Shown piece after piece: positions 27,386 through 35,817 of a DNA stretch of 61,189 bases (within the stretch, counting starts at the first letter, position 1; every line of letters starts with the position of its first letter). This DNA comes from JACJYE01 sp964432875 (lineage in GTDB: Bacteria > Bacteroidota > Bacteroidia > Chitinophagales > Saprospiraceae). A program made the translations under genes and the position numbers. Below the pieces are notes generated by a model, which was not told the origin of the DNA, did no database searches, and worked only from the letters and a program-made list of their open reading frames with translations. The stretch is taken from contig CAYSPJ010000015.1 in assembly GCA_964432875.1 (NCBI GenBank), positions 1 to 61,189 on the forward strand, read 5' to 3'.

Positions 27386-28195
27386 TCAACCTTCATCAGA
27401 TAGCACCAATAAAGGCACGGGGCTATTAAAAATCTCGCGGGTCGTGACGCTGACGTGGAAGGCAGATTCCAGAAAGCCCCGCTGACGCCGTACCATGCAA
27501 AGCATATCCACATCATAGTCTTTGACAAAGTTGTTAATGCTGTCGTTGATACTGGAATCATCCAGTTCATAGTGGAAGGAATGCTCTATACCATCGAGAT
27601 AGACATCGATCGATGGGTCTATGCCATCGTCATAATCGCCCAACCCCTGGTGGAAGACGAGCACCTTGGCACCACAATTGCGGGCAATCTCTGCCAACAT
27701 AGCCGTCACTCCCGGTTGAGAGATGCCGACGTCATCCATGGCAAAGGCGATTTGCCGGATAGGGCGAAAAGCAAAATCAGCAGGGATGGCCAATACTGGC
27801 ACATTGGTGTTCTTAATGACCCCATTGGCCGTGCTGCCCATAAATAGCTCTTTCAAGCCAGAGGCGCCCTGCGTCCCCATAATAATCATGTCGAAGCCGG
27901 TTTTATTGGCCAGCTCGGCGATGATAGAGACGGCATCGCCCCGGATGACCTTGCCTTCAACCGTGCCCATCCCATTGAGTTGAGACTGTACCTGCTGCAA
28001 TAGGCCCTCCATCTGCTCCTGCGCTTCTTTTTCCATGATGCGCTCTACGGACACGAGCATGCTTGCGGTGCTCGGCAGCCGAAAGGTGTTGACCAAAGTG
28101 ATTCTACCCTTGCACTTATTGGCAAAATCAATGGCATAAACCAATGCATTTTCTGCATTTTTTGAAAAATCAGTAGGTACGAGTATCTTTTTCAT
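27386..28195 (-). CDS. Universal stress protein with two tandem Usp domains
   Basis: 269 residues, two Usp domains (~1-140 and ~145-269). The first begins KKILVPTDFSKNAENALVYA and carries the ATP-binding pattern G-x2-G-x9-G-S in GTQGASGLKELFMGST. The second (IRQIAFAMDDVG ... VPLLVLSDEG) lacks that glycine motif, as is common in tandem Usps. Cytosolic, probably involved in stress survival. It is divergent from the FixL-like kinase gene by 252 bp. Usp genes are classical targets of oxygen-responsive Crp/Fnr regulators, which makes the neighbourhood suggestive (inference). Confidence 0.93.
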   Translation of the reverse strand: MKKILVPTDFSKNAENALVYAIDFANKCKGRITLVNTFRLPSTASMLVSVERIMEKEAQEQMEGLLQQVQSQLNGMGTVEGKVIRGDAVSIIAELANKTGFDMIIMGTQGASGLKELFMGSTANGVIKNTNVPVLAIPADFAFRPIRQIAFAMDDVGISQPGVTAMLAEIARNCGAKVLVFHQGLGDYDDGIDPSIDVYLDGIEHSFHYELDDSSINDSINNFVKDYDVDMLCMVRRQRGFLESAFHVSVTTREIFNSPVPLLVLSDEG

Positions 28196-28447
28196 GGCCT
28201 GATTTTTTTAACTAAGAGGGATACCGATCTCCGAGGGCGAATGTATAAAAAATATCAGCGCCTGCGGTTGGGCTCGGGGGGAAATTCTCCGCTCTCTATC
28301 GGAAAAACCCTTCGCGATACTAAAATCATCTATTTTCTCAAACTGCCGGGTGATTTTTGTCATCCCCCGCTTTGACATTTATCATTTCCCCGCCTCTATC
28401 CCGCTATCTATTTTAGCCCTTTAAAAAAAACCAGAAGGACAAAACTT

Positions 28448-29767
28448 GTGAAACAGTTGGATAGGCAACTTGAAGCGTCAGATGATGCGGTGCGCTTGAA
28501 TGCCATTATCGAGACGGCAACCGATGGCATCGTCAGTATTGGCGAGGATGGCATTATTGAATTGGCCAATCCTGCCGTGGCTGGCTTGTTTGGCTATGCT
28601 ATCGAGGAACTGCTGGGGCAGAACGTCAGCTTGCTCATGCCTTCCCCCCACGACAAAAAGCACGACTCATACATCCAGCACTACCTGCAAACCGGACAAG
28701 CTAAAATCATCGGCATCGGTCGGGAAGTGATGGGCCGCAAAAAAGACGGCACGCTTTTCCCCATCCGCCTCAGCATCAGCGAAGTCAATCTCCAGGAGCG
28801 GCGGGTCTTTACGGGCATCATCCATGACCTGAGCGAGCAAAAGCAGGCTGAACAAGCACAACGCGAAGCGGAAAAACGCATCACCAAACTTAATGCCGAA
28901 TTGGAAAAACGCGTGGAAGCCCGCACCGAAGAACTGGCCGAAGCCGTCAATCAGTTGCTCGACACCAACGAAAAACTCAAGCATGAGATCCGAGAGCGCC
29001 GGGCCGCAGAACAAGCTATCCGCGCCAACGAATATAAACTTAAAATCGCGCTGGAGAAGGAAAAGGAACTCAGCGAACTCAAATCCCGCTTTGTGTCCAT
29101 GGCTTCCCATGAATTCCGAACCCCCCTTAGCACCATCCTTTCCTCTGCTGATTTAATTGAAGCTTATACGGACGCTGCCCAGCACGAAAAACGCCTGCGC
29201 CACACCGCGCGCATCAAATCGGCAGTGGCCAACCTGACCGGCATCCTCAATGATTTCCTCTCTCTGAGCCGGCTGGAAGAAGGCAAGGTTGAGCCGCAAC
29301 CGACTGAATTCGGCCTGGCTTCGTTCTGCCGCGAGGTAGCCGAGGAAATGCAAAGCCTGCTCAAGCCCGGCCAACAGCTAAAGTTTCAGGAGTTGGCAGA
29401 AAGCCAAACCCTCTTTCTGGATAAGAAGATGCTCAAAAATATCTTCCTCAACCTCCTATCAAACTCGATTAAATACTCCGGACAGGGTAAAGCCATCGAG
29501 TGCCGGGTAGTTATTGAGGAAGACTGCCTCAAAGCATCTTTTACCGACTTCGGGATCGGCATTCCGGAGGCTGAGCAACGGCACATCTTTACCCGCTTCT
29601 TCCGGGCACACAATGCTGAAAACATCCAAGGCACTGGCTTGGGGCTCAATATCGTCAAACGATATGTGGACCTGATGCAAGGACAGATCAGCTTTGAAAG
29701 CCAGCAGGGTAAAGGCACTACTTTTTACCTCCGTTTGCCATTGGCACAAAAAAATATGCTGGTCTGA
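28448..29767 (+). CDS. FixL-like PAS sensor histidine kinase (probable haem/O2 sensor)
   Basis: 439 residues from a GTG start; no membrane segment. An N-terminal PAS domain (~14-130) is followed by a coiled coil (~135-210), HisKA with phospho-acceptor H221 (MASHEFRTPLS) and HATPase_c (NILLNLLSNSIKYS-like N box, DFGIGI, GTGLGLNIV). The PAS segment HDSYIQHYLQTGQAKIIGI followed by GR aligns without gaps to Bradyrhizobium FixL: H72 equals the haem ligand H200, R92 equals the O2-contacting R220, and I87, L108 and I110 equal I215, L236 and I238. This predicts a cytosolic oxygen-sensing kinase (inference; many PAS domains share parts of this motif). A receiver-Crp regulator follows 90 bp downstream and is its likely partner. 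Confidence 0.88.
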   Translation: MKQLDRQLEASDDAVRLNAIIETATDGIVSIGEDGIIELANPAVAGLFGYAIEELLGQNVSLLMPSPHDKKHDSYIQHYLQTGQAKIIGIGREVMGRKKDGTLFPIRLSISEVNLQERRVFTGIIHDLSEQKQAEQAQREAEKRITKLNAELEKRVEARTEELAEAVNQLLDTNEKLKHEIRERRAAEQAIRANEYKLKIALEKEKELSELKSRFVSMASHEFRTPLSTILSSADLIEAYTDAAQHEKRLRHTARIKSAVANLTGILNDFLSLSRLEEGKVEPQPTEFGLASFCREVAEEMQSLLKPGQQLKFQELAESQTLFLDKKMLKNIFLNLLSNSIKYSGQGKAIECRVVIEEDCLKASFTDFGIGIPEAEQRHIFTRFFRAHNAENIQGTGLGLNIVKRYVDLMQGQISFESQQGKGTTFYLRLPLAQKNMLV

Positions 29768-29800
29768 TAAATATCTGCTCCAAAAATCAGAGTTTCGCCC

Positions 29801-29808
29801 TATATTTG
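29801..29808 (+). promoter_or_regulatory. -7 element ahead of the receiver-Crp gene
   Basis: TATATTTG matches TAnnTTTG, 49 bases before the ATG at 29858. The -33 TTG is not clear. The regulator may have its own promoter in addition to read-through from the kinase gene. Confidence 0.4.
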
Positions 29809-29857
29809 TTGGTCATAGCAAAGGCCATTTTTCATCTTTAGCACTAAAACCGTTCGC

Positions 29858-30913
29858 ATGCAATTAAAAGCAAAGAAAATCCTGGTCATCGAAGATAATG
29901 GGGAGGTTAGAGAAAACCTGGAGGAAATACTTGAACTGTCTGGCTATGAGGTCATCTCGGCACAAGATGGCAAGGAAGGGGTGGAAAAAGCGCTGGCTTC
30001 CCTACCCGATCTCATCCTCTGCGACGTCATGATGCCGCACCTCGATGGCTTTGGTGTGCTGAACATCCTGAGCAAAAAAAGCAGCACCTCCAATATCCCT
30101 TTCATCTTCCTGACTGCCAAAGCGGAAAAAAGCGACTTCCGCCGCGGCATGAACCTGGGTGCCGACGACTACGTCACCAAACCCTTTTACAAAGACGAGC
30201 TCTTGGATGTCATCGAGACCCGCCTGCAAAAAAGCGAACAGATCCGCAAGCAGTTTGATCGTACGGAGCAGGGGCTGTCGGCATTTATTAATAAGGCCCG
30301 CGGTTATGAGGAGCTGCGTAAGCTCTCCGAAGAACGCAAAGTAAAGTCCTTTAAACGGCGCGAAATCGTCTTTGAAGAAGGGGATTACCCCCGCTACCTC
30401 TACTTTGTCAAGCAAGGCCAGGTCAAATTGTTCAAGACTAACGACGACGGCAAAGAATACATCATCAATATCTGCAAGCCTGGCGACTTCTTTGGCTATA
30501 TCGACCTGATTAAGGAGTCCAAGTATAGCGAATCGGCCGCCGCCATGGAGGATACGGAAATCAGCCTTATCCCCAAGGAGGACTTCTCCAAGCTCATGAA
30601 CGTCAACCGCGACGTGGCCTCCCAAATGATTAAAATGCTGGCGGACAATGTGACTGAGAAAGAGGAGCAACTGCTCAACCTGGCCTACAACTCAGTCCGT
30701 CGCCGCGTGGCCGATGCCATCCTCCTGCTGAGTGAAAAACAAGAAGACGGCAGCATTAGCATCCTGCGCGACGACCTGGCCCGCATCGTCGGTACCGCCA
30801 AGGAGAGCGTCATCCGTATGTTGACCGAATTCAAAGAGGACGGCTACATCGAAATCAAAGATGGCGCAATCTTCATACTCAATCGAGAGCGGTTGGAGAG
30901 CATGCCGGCCTAG
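29858..30913 (+). CDS. Response regulator fused to Crp/Fnr-type cNMP-binding and HTH domains
   Basis: 351 residues. The receiver domain (~6-122) has acidic residues E12/D13, phospho-acceptor D56 (LILCDVMMP), the switch Thr in FIFLTAK and Lys in YVTKPF. A linker leads to a cyclic-nucleotide-binding-like beta-roll (~158-270, FKRREIVFEEGDYPRYLYFV, GDFFGYIDLI) and a C-terminal Crp helix-turn-helix (~290-345, LRDDLARIVGTAKESVIRML). No Fnr Fe-S cysteine cluster is present, so input comes from phosphorylation. The combination resembles FixJ and FixK merged into one chain. It ends 4 bp from the convergent thioredoxin gene. Confidence 0.92.
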   Translation: MQLKAKKILVIEDNGEVRENLEEILELSGYEVISAQDGKEGVEKALASLPDLILCDVMMPHLDGFGVLNILSKKSSTSNIPFIFLTAKAEKSDFRRGMNLGADDYVTKPFYKDELLDVIETRLQKSEQIRKQFDRTEQGLSAFINKARGYEELRKLSEERKVKSFKRREIVFEEGDYPRYLYFVKQGQVKLFKTNDDGKEYIINICKPGDFFGYIDLIKESKYSESAAAMEDTEISLIPKEDFSKLMNVNRDVASQMIKMLADNVTEKEEQLLNLAYNSVRRRVADAILLLSEKQEDGSISILRDDLARIVGTAKESVIRMLTEFKEDGYIEIKDGAIFILNRERLESMPA

Positions 30914-30917
30914 TGCC

Positions 30918-31691
30918 TCAATACAAAGCCATGTCGAAGCGCCAGCGATAATCCTTGGTCAAGGGGTGAGCGGCACCCCAGAGGTGAAAAAGGGCGATAG
31001 CCAAGCGGCGCGGCAAGTCGTCCTGGTAGGTTTTATCAATAGAAACCGCTTCGATGATGGCTTTAATGGCACCTTCATCTTCTTTTTGCTGCAGCGCTAC
31101 TTTAGCTTGCGCCAGTAATTTGCCAACGGGCCTATCATCGGCCGGCAATTGAAGCAGTTCGGCCACGGTACGCAAGCCTGCCGCCGGGGCTTCCAGCTTG
31201 TGCCCCAGGCGGATATCCTCAATGAGCTCCTGGGCTCGTTCCGGGTCATCAAACAACATGGCTTGTGCCAGCGCCAACCGGGCTTCTGCTAGCTCGGGGT
31301 TTTGGGCGACATAAGCTTCCAATTCCGCCCTCGGCGCGCCAGCGGCGAGGCGCTGCAGTATCCCTTCCAGCCCTTCCAGACGGCCGTCAGGCAGATATTC
31401 CTCCAGCCAGCGCAGGATGGAAGCGCGAGGTAATGCGCCGGCAAACTCCGCCACCACTTCACCTTTATAAAACATCTTCACGTTGGGTATGCTACGGATG
31501 CCGTAACGCTCCGCCAGTTCGTACTCTTCCTCCGTATTCACTTTCACCAGGGCCCATTTATCGGCTTGCTCAGCGGCCAGGCTTTCAATTACCGGGCCCA
31601 GCGCTTTGCAAGGGCCACACCACTCCGCCCAAAAATCCACTACTACTGGTTTTTCAAAACTCTTGTCGAGCACCTCAGCTTTGAAGTTCAT
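30918..31691 (-). CDS. Thioredoxin-domain protein with TPR-like C-terminus (YbbN/CnoX type)
   Basis: The start is taken at 31691 (MNFKAEVLDKSFEKPVVVDF), which matches the usual thioredoxin N-terminus; the frame is open 7 codons further. 257 residues. The thioredoxin fold (~1-105) has the redox motif WCGPC and the cis-Pro segment IRSIPNVKMFYKGE. The helical tail (~115-257: LEAYVAQNPELAEARLALAQ, VALQQKEDEGAIKAIIEAV) matches the TPR part of YbbN/CnoX co-chaperones. The two Cys suggest real redox activity. It is convergent with the receiver-Crp gene. Confidence 0.9.
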   Translation of the reverse strand: MNFKAEVLDKSFEKPVVVDFWAEWCGPCKALGPVIESLAAEQADKWALVKVNTEEEYELAERYGIRSIPNVKMFYKGEVVAEFAGALPRASILRWLEEYLPDGRLEGLEGILQRLAAGAPRAELEAYVAQNPELAEARLALAQAMLFDDPERAQELIEDIRLGHKLEAPAAGLRTVAELLQLPADDRPVGKLLAQAKVALQQKEDEGAIKAIIEAVSIDKTYQDDLPRRLAIALFHLWGAAHPLTKDYRWRFDMALY

Positions 31692-31841
31692 AAGTATAAT
31701 ATTTTGCTGCAAGTTAACCCTCCCGCCCGCCTATTATCTGTAATCCTGGTCACAATAAGCAGATGGAAGATAGGGGTATCCCTAAGGGAAATACATCTAA
31801 TCGATAGCAAAGTTTTTCAGAACCGACAAAAACATTCCAAC

Positions 31842-32444
31842 ATGAGAACCGCCTTATCGGCTATACTGCTGCTGTTGTGCTGGCACCTTAAAGCTCAACA
31901 CGAATCCCTGTTCAACAATTTCAGTTCTTCCGGTGCATTTGGGGGCCCCATCATCGAGATTGGCGCCATCAATGGGCAGATAAGCGGCGATGTGGGCGGG
32001 GGGGGCGCACTCGTGCTCGACGATTTCTTCATCGGAGGCTATGGCATGGGTACCAGCTACCCGGAACTCACCCTTTTACAGGAAATAGATGGGGAATTGC
32101 AAGATGTGATTTACAACATCCGCTTCAAACATGGCGGGCTCTGGTTTGGCTACACCCACCAACAACACAAAATACTCCATCCTTACAGCAGCCTGAAGAT
32201 CGGCTGGGGCCATACCCGCTTGCGCAACGATGATTTCAAGGCCCCCTCCGACCGCATTTTTGTGCTTACGCCAGAACTCGGCATGGAAGTCAACCTGACC
32301 GATTTTTTCAAATTGGGCGTCAGCGCCGGCTACCGTTGGGTAAATGGCGTCAATCGCATCCCCACCTTAGACAATCGCGACTTCAGCAGCCTTACTGGTG
32401 CGATCACCTTCCGCTTCGGCGGGTTTGGCGATGGGTGGAGATAA
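31842..32444 (+). CDS. Outer-membrane beta-barrel-like protein
   Basis: 200 residues starting MRTALSAILLLLCWHLKAQ, a signal peptide; the frame is open upstream without protein character. Glycine-rich amphipathic strands (GGYGMGTSYPELTLLQ, HGGLWFGYTHQQHKI, SSLKIGWGHTRL, GVSAGYRWVNGVN, TGAITFRFGGFG) suggest an 8-stranded barrel. No family can be named. The stop codon TAA at 32442-32444 directly abuts the left end of a MITE-like element. Confidence 0.7.
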   Translation: MRTALSAILLLLCWHLKAQHESLFNNFSSSGAFGGPIIEIGAINGQISGDVGGGGALVLDDFFIGGYGMGTSYPELTLLQEIDGELQDVIYNIRFKHGGLWFGYTHQQHKILHPYSSLKIGWGHTRLRNDDFKAPSDRIFVLTPELGMEVNLTDFFKLGVSAGYRWVNGVNRIPTLDNRDFSSLTGAITFRFGGFGDGWR

Positions 32445-32445
32445 G

Positions 32446-32591
32446 TAGTGTCTGTCCATTTAGTCGAGTGTCTGAGCTTTAGAGTTCGAGAGCAAGGCTT
32501 GCGAAGGCCCCAAAACCGGAGTTTACTGGCGGTAAATGAGGATTTTGGGGCCGAGCGTAACGCAGCTATCGGACTATAAAGACAGACACTA
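32446..32591. mobile_element. MITE-like palindromic element A, TA- (or AAGT-) flanked
   Basis: Terminal inverted repeats GTGTCTGTC (from 32448) and GACAGACAC (to 32589) are flanked by TA on both sides (32446-32447, 32590-32591). The same bases can also be read as a 4-bp AAGT duplication (32443-32446 and 32591-32594). The interior is a long imperfect palindrome, with GGCCCCAAAA facing TTTTGGGGCC across a short centre near 32525. At about 142 bp it encodes nothing and would be mobilised in trans. It begins two bases after the stop codon of the barrel gene. Confidence 0.7.
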
Positions 32592-32624
32592 AGTAGTATG
32601 TCTATATGCCCATATTGGCATCTA

Positions 32625-32945
32625 TCAATAACTCCAGTGTGGCTCCTGAGACTGTCTGCGTATGTAACATTCAAAATCCTCGGGTTTAAGCTTGAAGTAG
32701 AAACACAGGAAATTCAGTACTTCCTTTTTAAAATAAGGCAACTTAACGATTTCCTCTTTGACCGCTTCTTTTCCATAAAACCGCATCATCTCCACAAAAT
32801 CATCCCAAAGACCGTAATTCAGCACTTTGTCTATGACAAAGCGCCGGTCTTTTTCATAATCTAGAGAGGCGAAATCTATATCCCAAAAGACGCGCCTCGA
32901 AATATTTGGCTTGCTTGTTTTGCTCATCTCGCGTATCTTATCCAT
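32625..32945 (-). CDS. DUF6922-like small protein
   Basis: 106 residues from the ATG at 32945 (MDKIREMSKTSKPNISRRVF); a second ATG six codons later is possible. The core RRVFWDIDFASLDYEKDRRF, FVIDKVLNYGLWDDFVEMM and YGKEAVKEEIVKL, ending in a FLCFYFKLKPEDFECY helix, resembles DUF6922. That family of small Bacteroidota proteins is often found singly or beside nucleotidyltransferase (AbiE-type) toxins. No such toxin is adjacent. It is 66 bp downstream of the PBP1A gene on the same strand. Confidence 0.7.
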   Translation of the reverse strand: MDKIREMSKTSKPNISRRVFWDIDFASLDYEKDRRFVIDKVLNYGLWDDFVEMMRFYGKEAVKEEIVKLPYFKKEVLNFLCFYFKLKPEDFECYIRRQSQEPHWSY

Positions 32946-33011
32946 GCTCGTAAAATTACGACTATTCCATGACTTTTCCAAACTTTTCGCCCACCCCTTG
33001 CCCCTTCAATT

Positions 33012-35621
33012 TCATTGATTACTCCGCTCAAAGTACTGATACCCTCCCGAGCGCGGCTCCGGCTCTGGCGGCTGTTGTTCCTTTTCTGCGGGCTTTTCCT
33101 TGCCAAAGAGCAGTTTTTCCCAGAAGTCCCGCCGTTTGTCCCGGCGATCGTCCCGGCGCTCCAGGCGTTGTTGGTACTCCAGCAAGCGCTTGATGTAATC
33201 CTCTTCGCTTTCTTCCGGGCGGCGGGGCGGCACGTTAATCACTCGGCCCTGCTCATCCGTATAGGGCTGGTTCAGCAAGCGCTCAAGCAAGCTGCGGGTG
33301 TCCTCGAAATAGTAATAGCCATCCTCATAGCTGGCCAGCAGGGGCAGCTCTTCCAGATATAGCGGGCATTGCATCAAGGCTAGCACGGTATCAGAGGGCT
33401 GGGCAAAGCGGGCATGGCGGGTAGATTTAAACCGCGTATCCCGATAGACCTTACGCATGAAGTGCCCGAAAACAGGTAATGCCGAGTTAGAACCCTGCCC
33501 GAGCTTCATCGACCGGAAACGCACTTCCGGCCATTCAGCGCCTACCCAAGTGCCAACTACTATCTTGGGGTTAAACCCGATGAACCAGCCATCGGAGTTA
33601 TTCTGGGTCGTACCAGTTTTACCGGCTAGTTCATTATATAAGCCAAACTCGTAGCGCAGGCGGCGGGCCGTGCCGCTATCCACTACCGACTCCAGCATTT
33701 TAGCCATCATATCTGCTTGATCAAGGGGCAACACCTGCGGGAAGCTGCTAGGTTTAGGCCGATCAAAAGCTACGATCAGCTCGCCCTCCGCCGTTTCAAT
33801 CCGGTCGAGGTAGTGCAGCTCGGGGCGCCGGCCGCGGTTGGCCAGGGTCCCATAAACTTTAGCCAACTCATACAACGACACGTCTACCGCGCCCAGCGCT
33901 ATGGCCGGCACTTTGGGCACCGGGCTGCTGATGCCCATCTCTTTAGCTAGTGCGCGCACTGGTTCGATGCCAGCACGCATGATGAGCTCCGCAGATACCG
34001 TATTGACCGAGTGGCTCAGGGCACCCTCCATAGAATAGACGCCGCCGTATTTGCCATCGGAATTGCGCGGCTCCCAATTGTCGTATTCGTTATATACCGT
34101 GCGCTCGTTCGGCGTGTATTCGCAGGGGAGCATGCCGCTTTGCAAAGCAGCGGCATAAACAATCGGCTTGAAGGTTGAGCCCGCCGGGCGGCGCGCAAAG
34201 ACGTGGTCGTATTTAAAATACTTATGCTCAATGCCGCCTACCCAAGCCTTGACCAAGCCAGAGGAAGGGTCGATCGCCAGTAAACCGGCATTCAGGGTAG
34301 CCAGATAGTGCTTGATGGAGTCCAGGGGGCTCATCTCCCGCACTTCCTCCCCTCCTTTCCAACTGAACACCGTCATGCTGACTGGCGTATTGAACACCTC
34401 CGCAATGGCTTCTTCTGACCAGCCTTTCTTTTTCAAGCCCTGATAACGCTCAGACTGCTGCATGGCTCGTTTCAGTAGGGCATCGCTCCCCCAAGGCTTG
34501 CCGTTGCGCCACTCCTTGTCAAAGGCTTGTTGGAGCTTGGGGACATGCTCGCGCACCGCTTCTTCAGCATATTGCTGCATGCGGGCGTCTAGGGTCGTAT
34601 AAATTTTCAAGCCGTCGGTGTACAAATTGTAGGCTTTGCCGTTGGGCTTGGTATAATCCTTCAATAGCTCCATTATTTCCTGGCGGAGCTGCTCGCGGAA
34701 GTAAGTAGCCAGGCCCTGATTGTGGCCTTCCGCATAGTACTTTACTTTCAGCGGTAATGCCTGTAGAGAGTCGCGCTCGGCCTCCGATATATAGCCATAG
34801 CGAGCCATCTGCCCTAAGACTACATTGCGGCGCTGCTCAGCACGCTCCGGAAAGCGCACCGGGCTGTAGTAGGTTGTCGCCTTCAACATACCCACCAATA
34901 CGGCAGCCTCTTCCTGTTTTAAATCGCCGGGGCTTTTGTTGAAAAAGCGCTGCGCAGCCACTTTGATGCCAAAAATATTTTCGCTGAAAGAAACGGTGTT
35001 GAGGTAGAGGTTGAGCAGTTCTTCCTTCTGGTAAATTTTTTCCAGCCGCCGGGCGGTCATCATCTCCCTCATTTTATTGATGAATATAGAAAACAACCAG
35101 TAATCCCGGCGTGGATACAGGTTCTTAGCCAACTGCTGGCTCAGGGTGCTGCCCCCGCCAGAAGATTCATCGGACAGCAAAACCGACTTGACCAGCACCC
35201 GCAGCGCTGCGCGCAAGTCGATGCCGCCATGCTCGAAAAAACGGGCATCTTCCGTGGCTACCAGGGCTTCGACCACATTGGGCGATATCTCGGTGAAATC
35301 GGCCTGCACCCGGTTTTGGATGTAGTACTTGCCCAGCAACACCCCATCTGCTGAATACACTTCGGAGGCGTTGTAGTGCTGGATAGCCCGCAGCTCGGCA
35401 TAAGTAGGCAAGGGGCCCAGAGCGCCAATATATACTAATACTGCAATCAGCAGGCTCAGCACGAAGACTAAGGCCGCCGTGCCGCCGACGGTCAGAGCGG
35501 CCATATGCCATTTAGAATGCCGGCGGCTATAAGCCTGTACTCGGTGCAGCAATGCCTCCGCACGCCCTTTAAGCGAATGAAGCAGTTTCTGAATGATTGC
35601 CGGATTGCGTTGGCGATTCAT
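33012..35621 (-). CDS. Class A penicillin-binding protein 1A (transglycosylase-transpeptidase)
   Basis: 869 residues. A cytoplasmic basic N-terminus and one membrane anchor (~43-65) precede a GT51 glycosyltransferase with E124 in VATEDARFFEHGG and GGGSTLSQQLAKN. The transpeptidase has S482/K485 in GSTFKP, S538-V-N540 in SHSVNTVS and K668-T-G in AGKTGTT. The C-terminal ~100 residues are a charged Arg/Glu/Asp-rich tail (ERRDDRRDKRRDFW) that is probably flexible. It polymerises and crosslinks peptidoglycan in the periplasm. Called ponA or mrcA in other bacteria. It has its own promoter at 35716-35747. Confidence 0.96.
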   Translation of the reverse strand: MNRQRNPAIIQKLLHSLKGRAEALLHRVQAYSRRHSKWHMAALTVGGTAALVFVLSLLIAVLVYIGALGPLPTYAELRAIQHYNASEVYSADGVLLGKYYIQNRVQADFTEISPNVVEALVATEDARFFEHGGIDLRAALRVLVKSVLLSDESSGGGSTLSQQLAKNLYPRRDYWLFSIFINKMREMMTARRLEKIYQKEELLNLYLNTVSFSENIFGIKVAAQRFFNKSPGDLKQEEAAVLVGMLKATTYYSPVRFPERAEQRRNVVLGQMARYGYISEAERDSLQALPLKVKYYAEGHNQGLATYFREQLRQEIMELLKDYTKPNGKAYNLYTDGLKIYTTLDARMQQYAEEAVREHVPKLQQAFDKEWRNGKPWGSDALLKRAMQQSERYQGLKKKGWSEEAIAEVFNTPVSMTVFSWKGGEEVREMSPLDSIKHYLATLNAGLLAIDPSSGLVKAWVGGIEHKYFKYDHVFARRPAGSTFKPIVYAAALQSGMLPCEYTPNERTVYNEYDNWEPRNSDGKYGGVYSMEGALSHSVNTVSAELIMRAGIEPVRALAKEMGISSPVPKVPAIALGAVDVSLYELAKVYGTLANRGRRPELHYLDRIETAEGELIVAFDRPKPSSFPQVLPLDQADMMAKMLESVVDSGTARRLRYEFGLYNELAGKTGTTQNNSDGWFIGFNPKIVVGTWVGAEWPEVRFRSMKLGQGSNSALPVFGHFMRKVYRDTRFKSTRHARFAQPSDTVLALMQCPLYLEELPLLASYEDGYYYFEDTRSLLERLLNQPYTDEQGRVINVPPRRPEESEEDYIKRLLEYQQRLERRDDRRDKRRDFWEKLLFGKEKPAEKEQQPPEPEPRSGGYQYFERSNQ

Positions 35622-35715
35622 GTTGGTGATGCTTGTATGTCTCTATGGAAAAGCTCTTCTAAACGAAAAAGTTTAGCTGCTTATTGCTAAATCGTTTTAT
35701 TTGTTTTAAACACTG

Positions 35716-35747
35716 CAAATTTAAAACAAATTAATCGCAAAACAAAA
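35716..35747 (-). promoter_or_regulatory. Promoter of the PBP1A gene
   Basis: On the minus strand TTTTG (35747-35743), 19 bp and TAAATTTG (35723-35716) fit the consensus. Transcription would start near 35709, giving a leader of about 90 bases. The -33 box overlaps the base of the terminator stem of the upstream adhesin gene. Confidence 0.7.
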
Positions 35748-35782
35748 GCCGCCGCCGGAAAAACTTCACGGCGGCGGCTTTT
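35744..35782. terminator. Intrinsic terminator after the SprB-repeat adhesin
   Basis: AAAAGCCGCCGCCG (35744-35757) pairs exactly with CGGCGGCGGCTTTT (35769-35782). On the minus strand the stem is followed by TTTTGTTTTG, and it lies 36 bp after the stop of the gene at 35818. Confidence 0.88.
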
Positions 35783-35817
35783 ATATCCAGTCCGATTTTT
35801 CTCAATCTGGACCTCGC

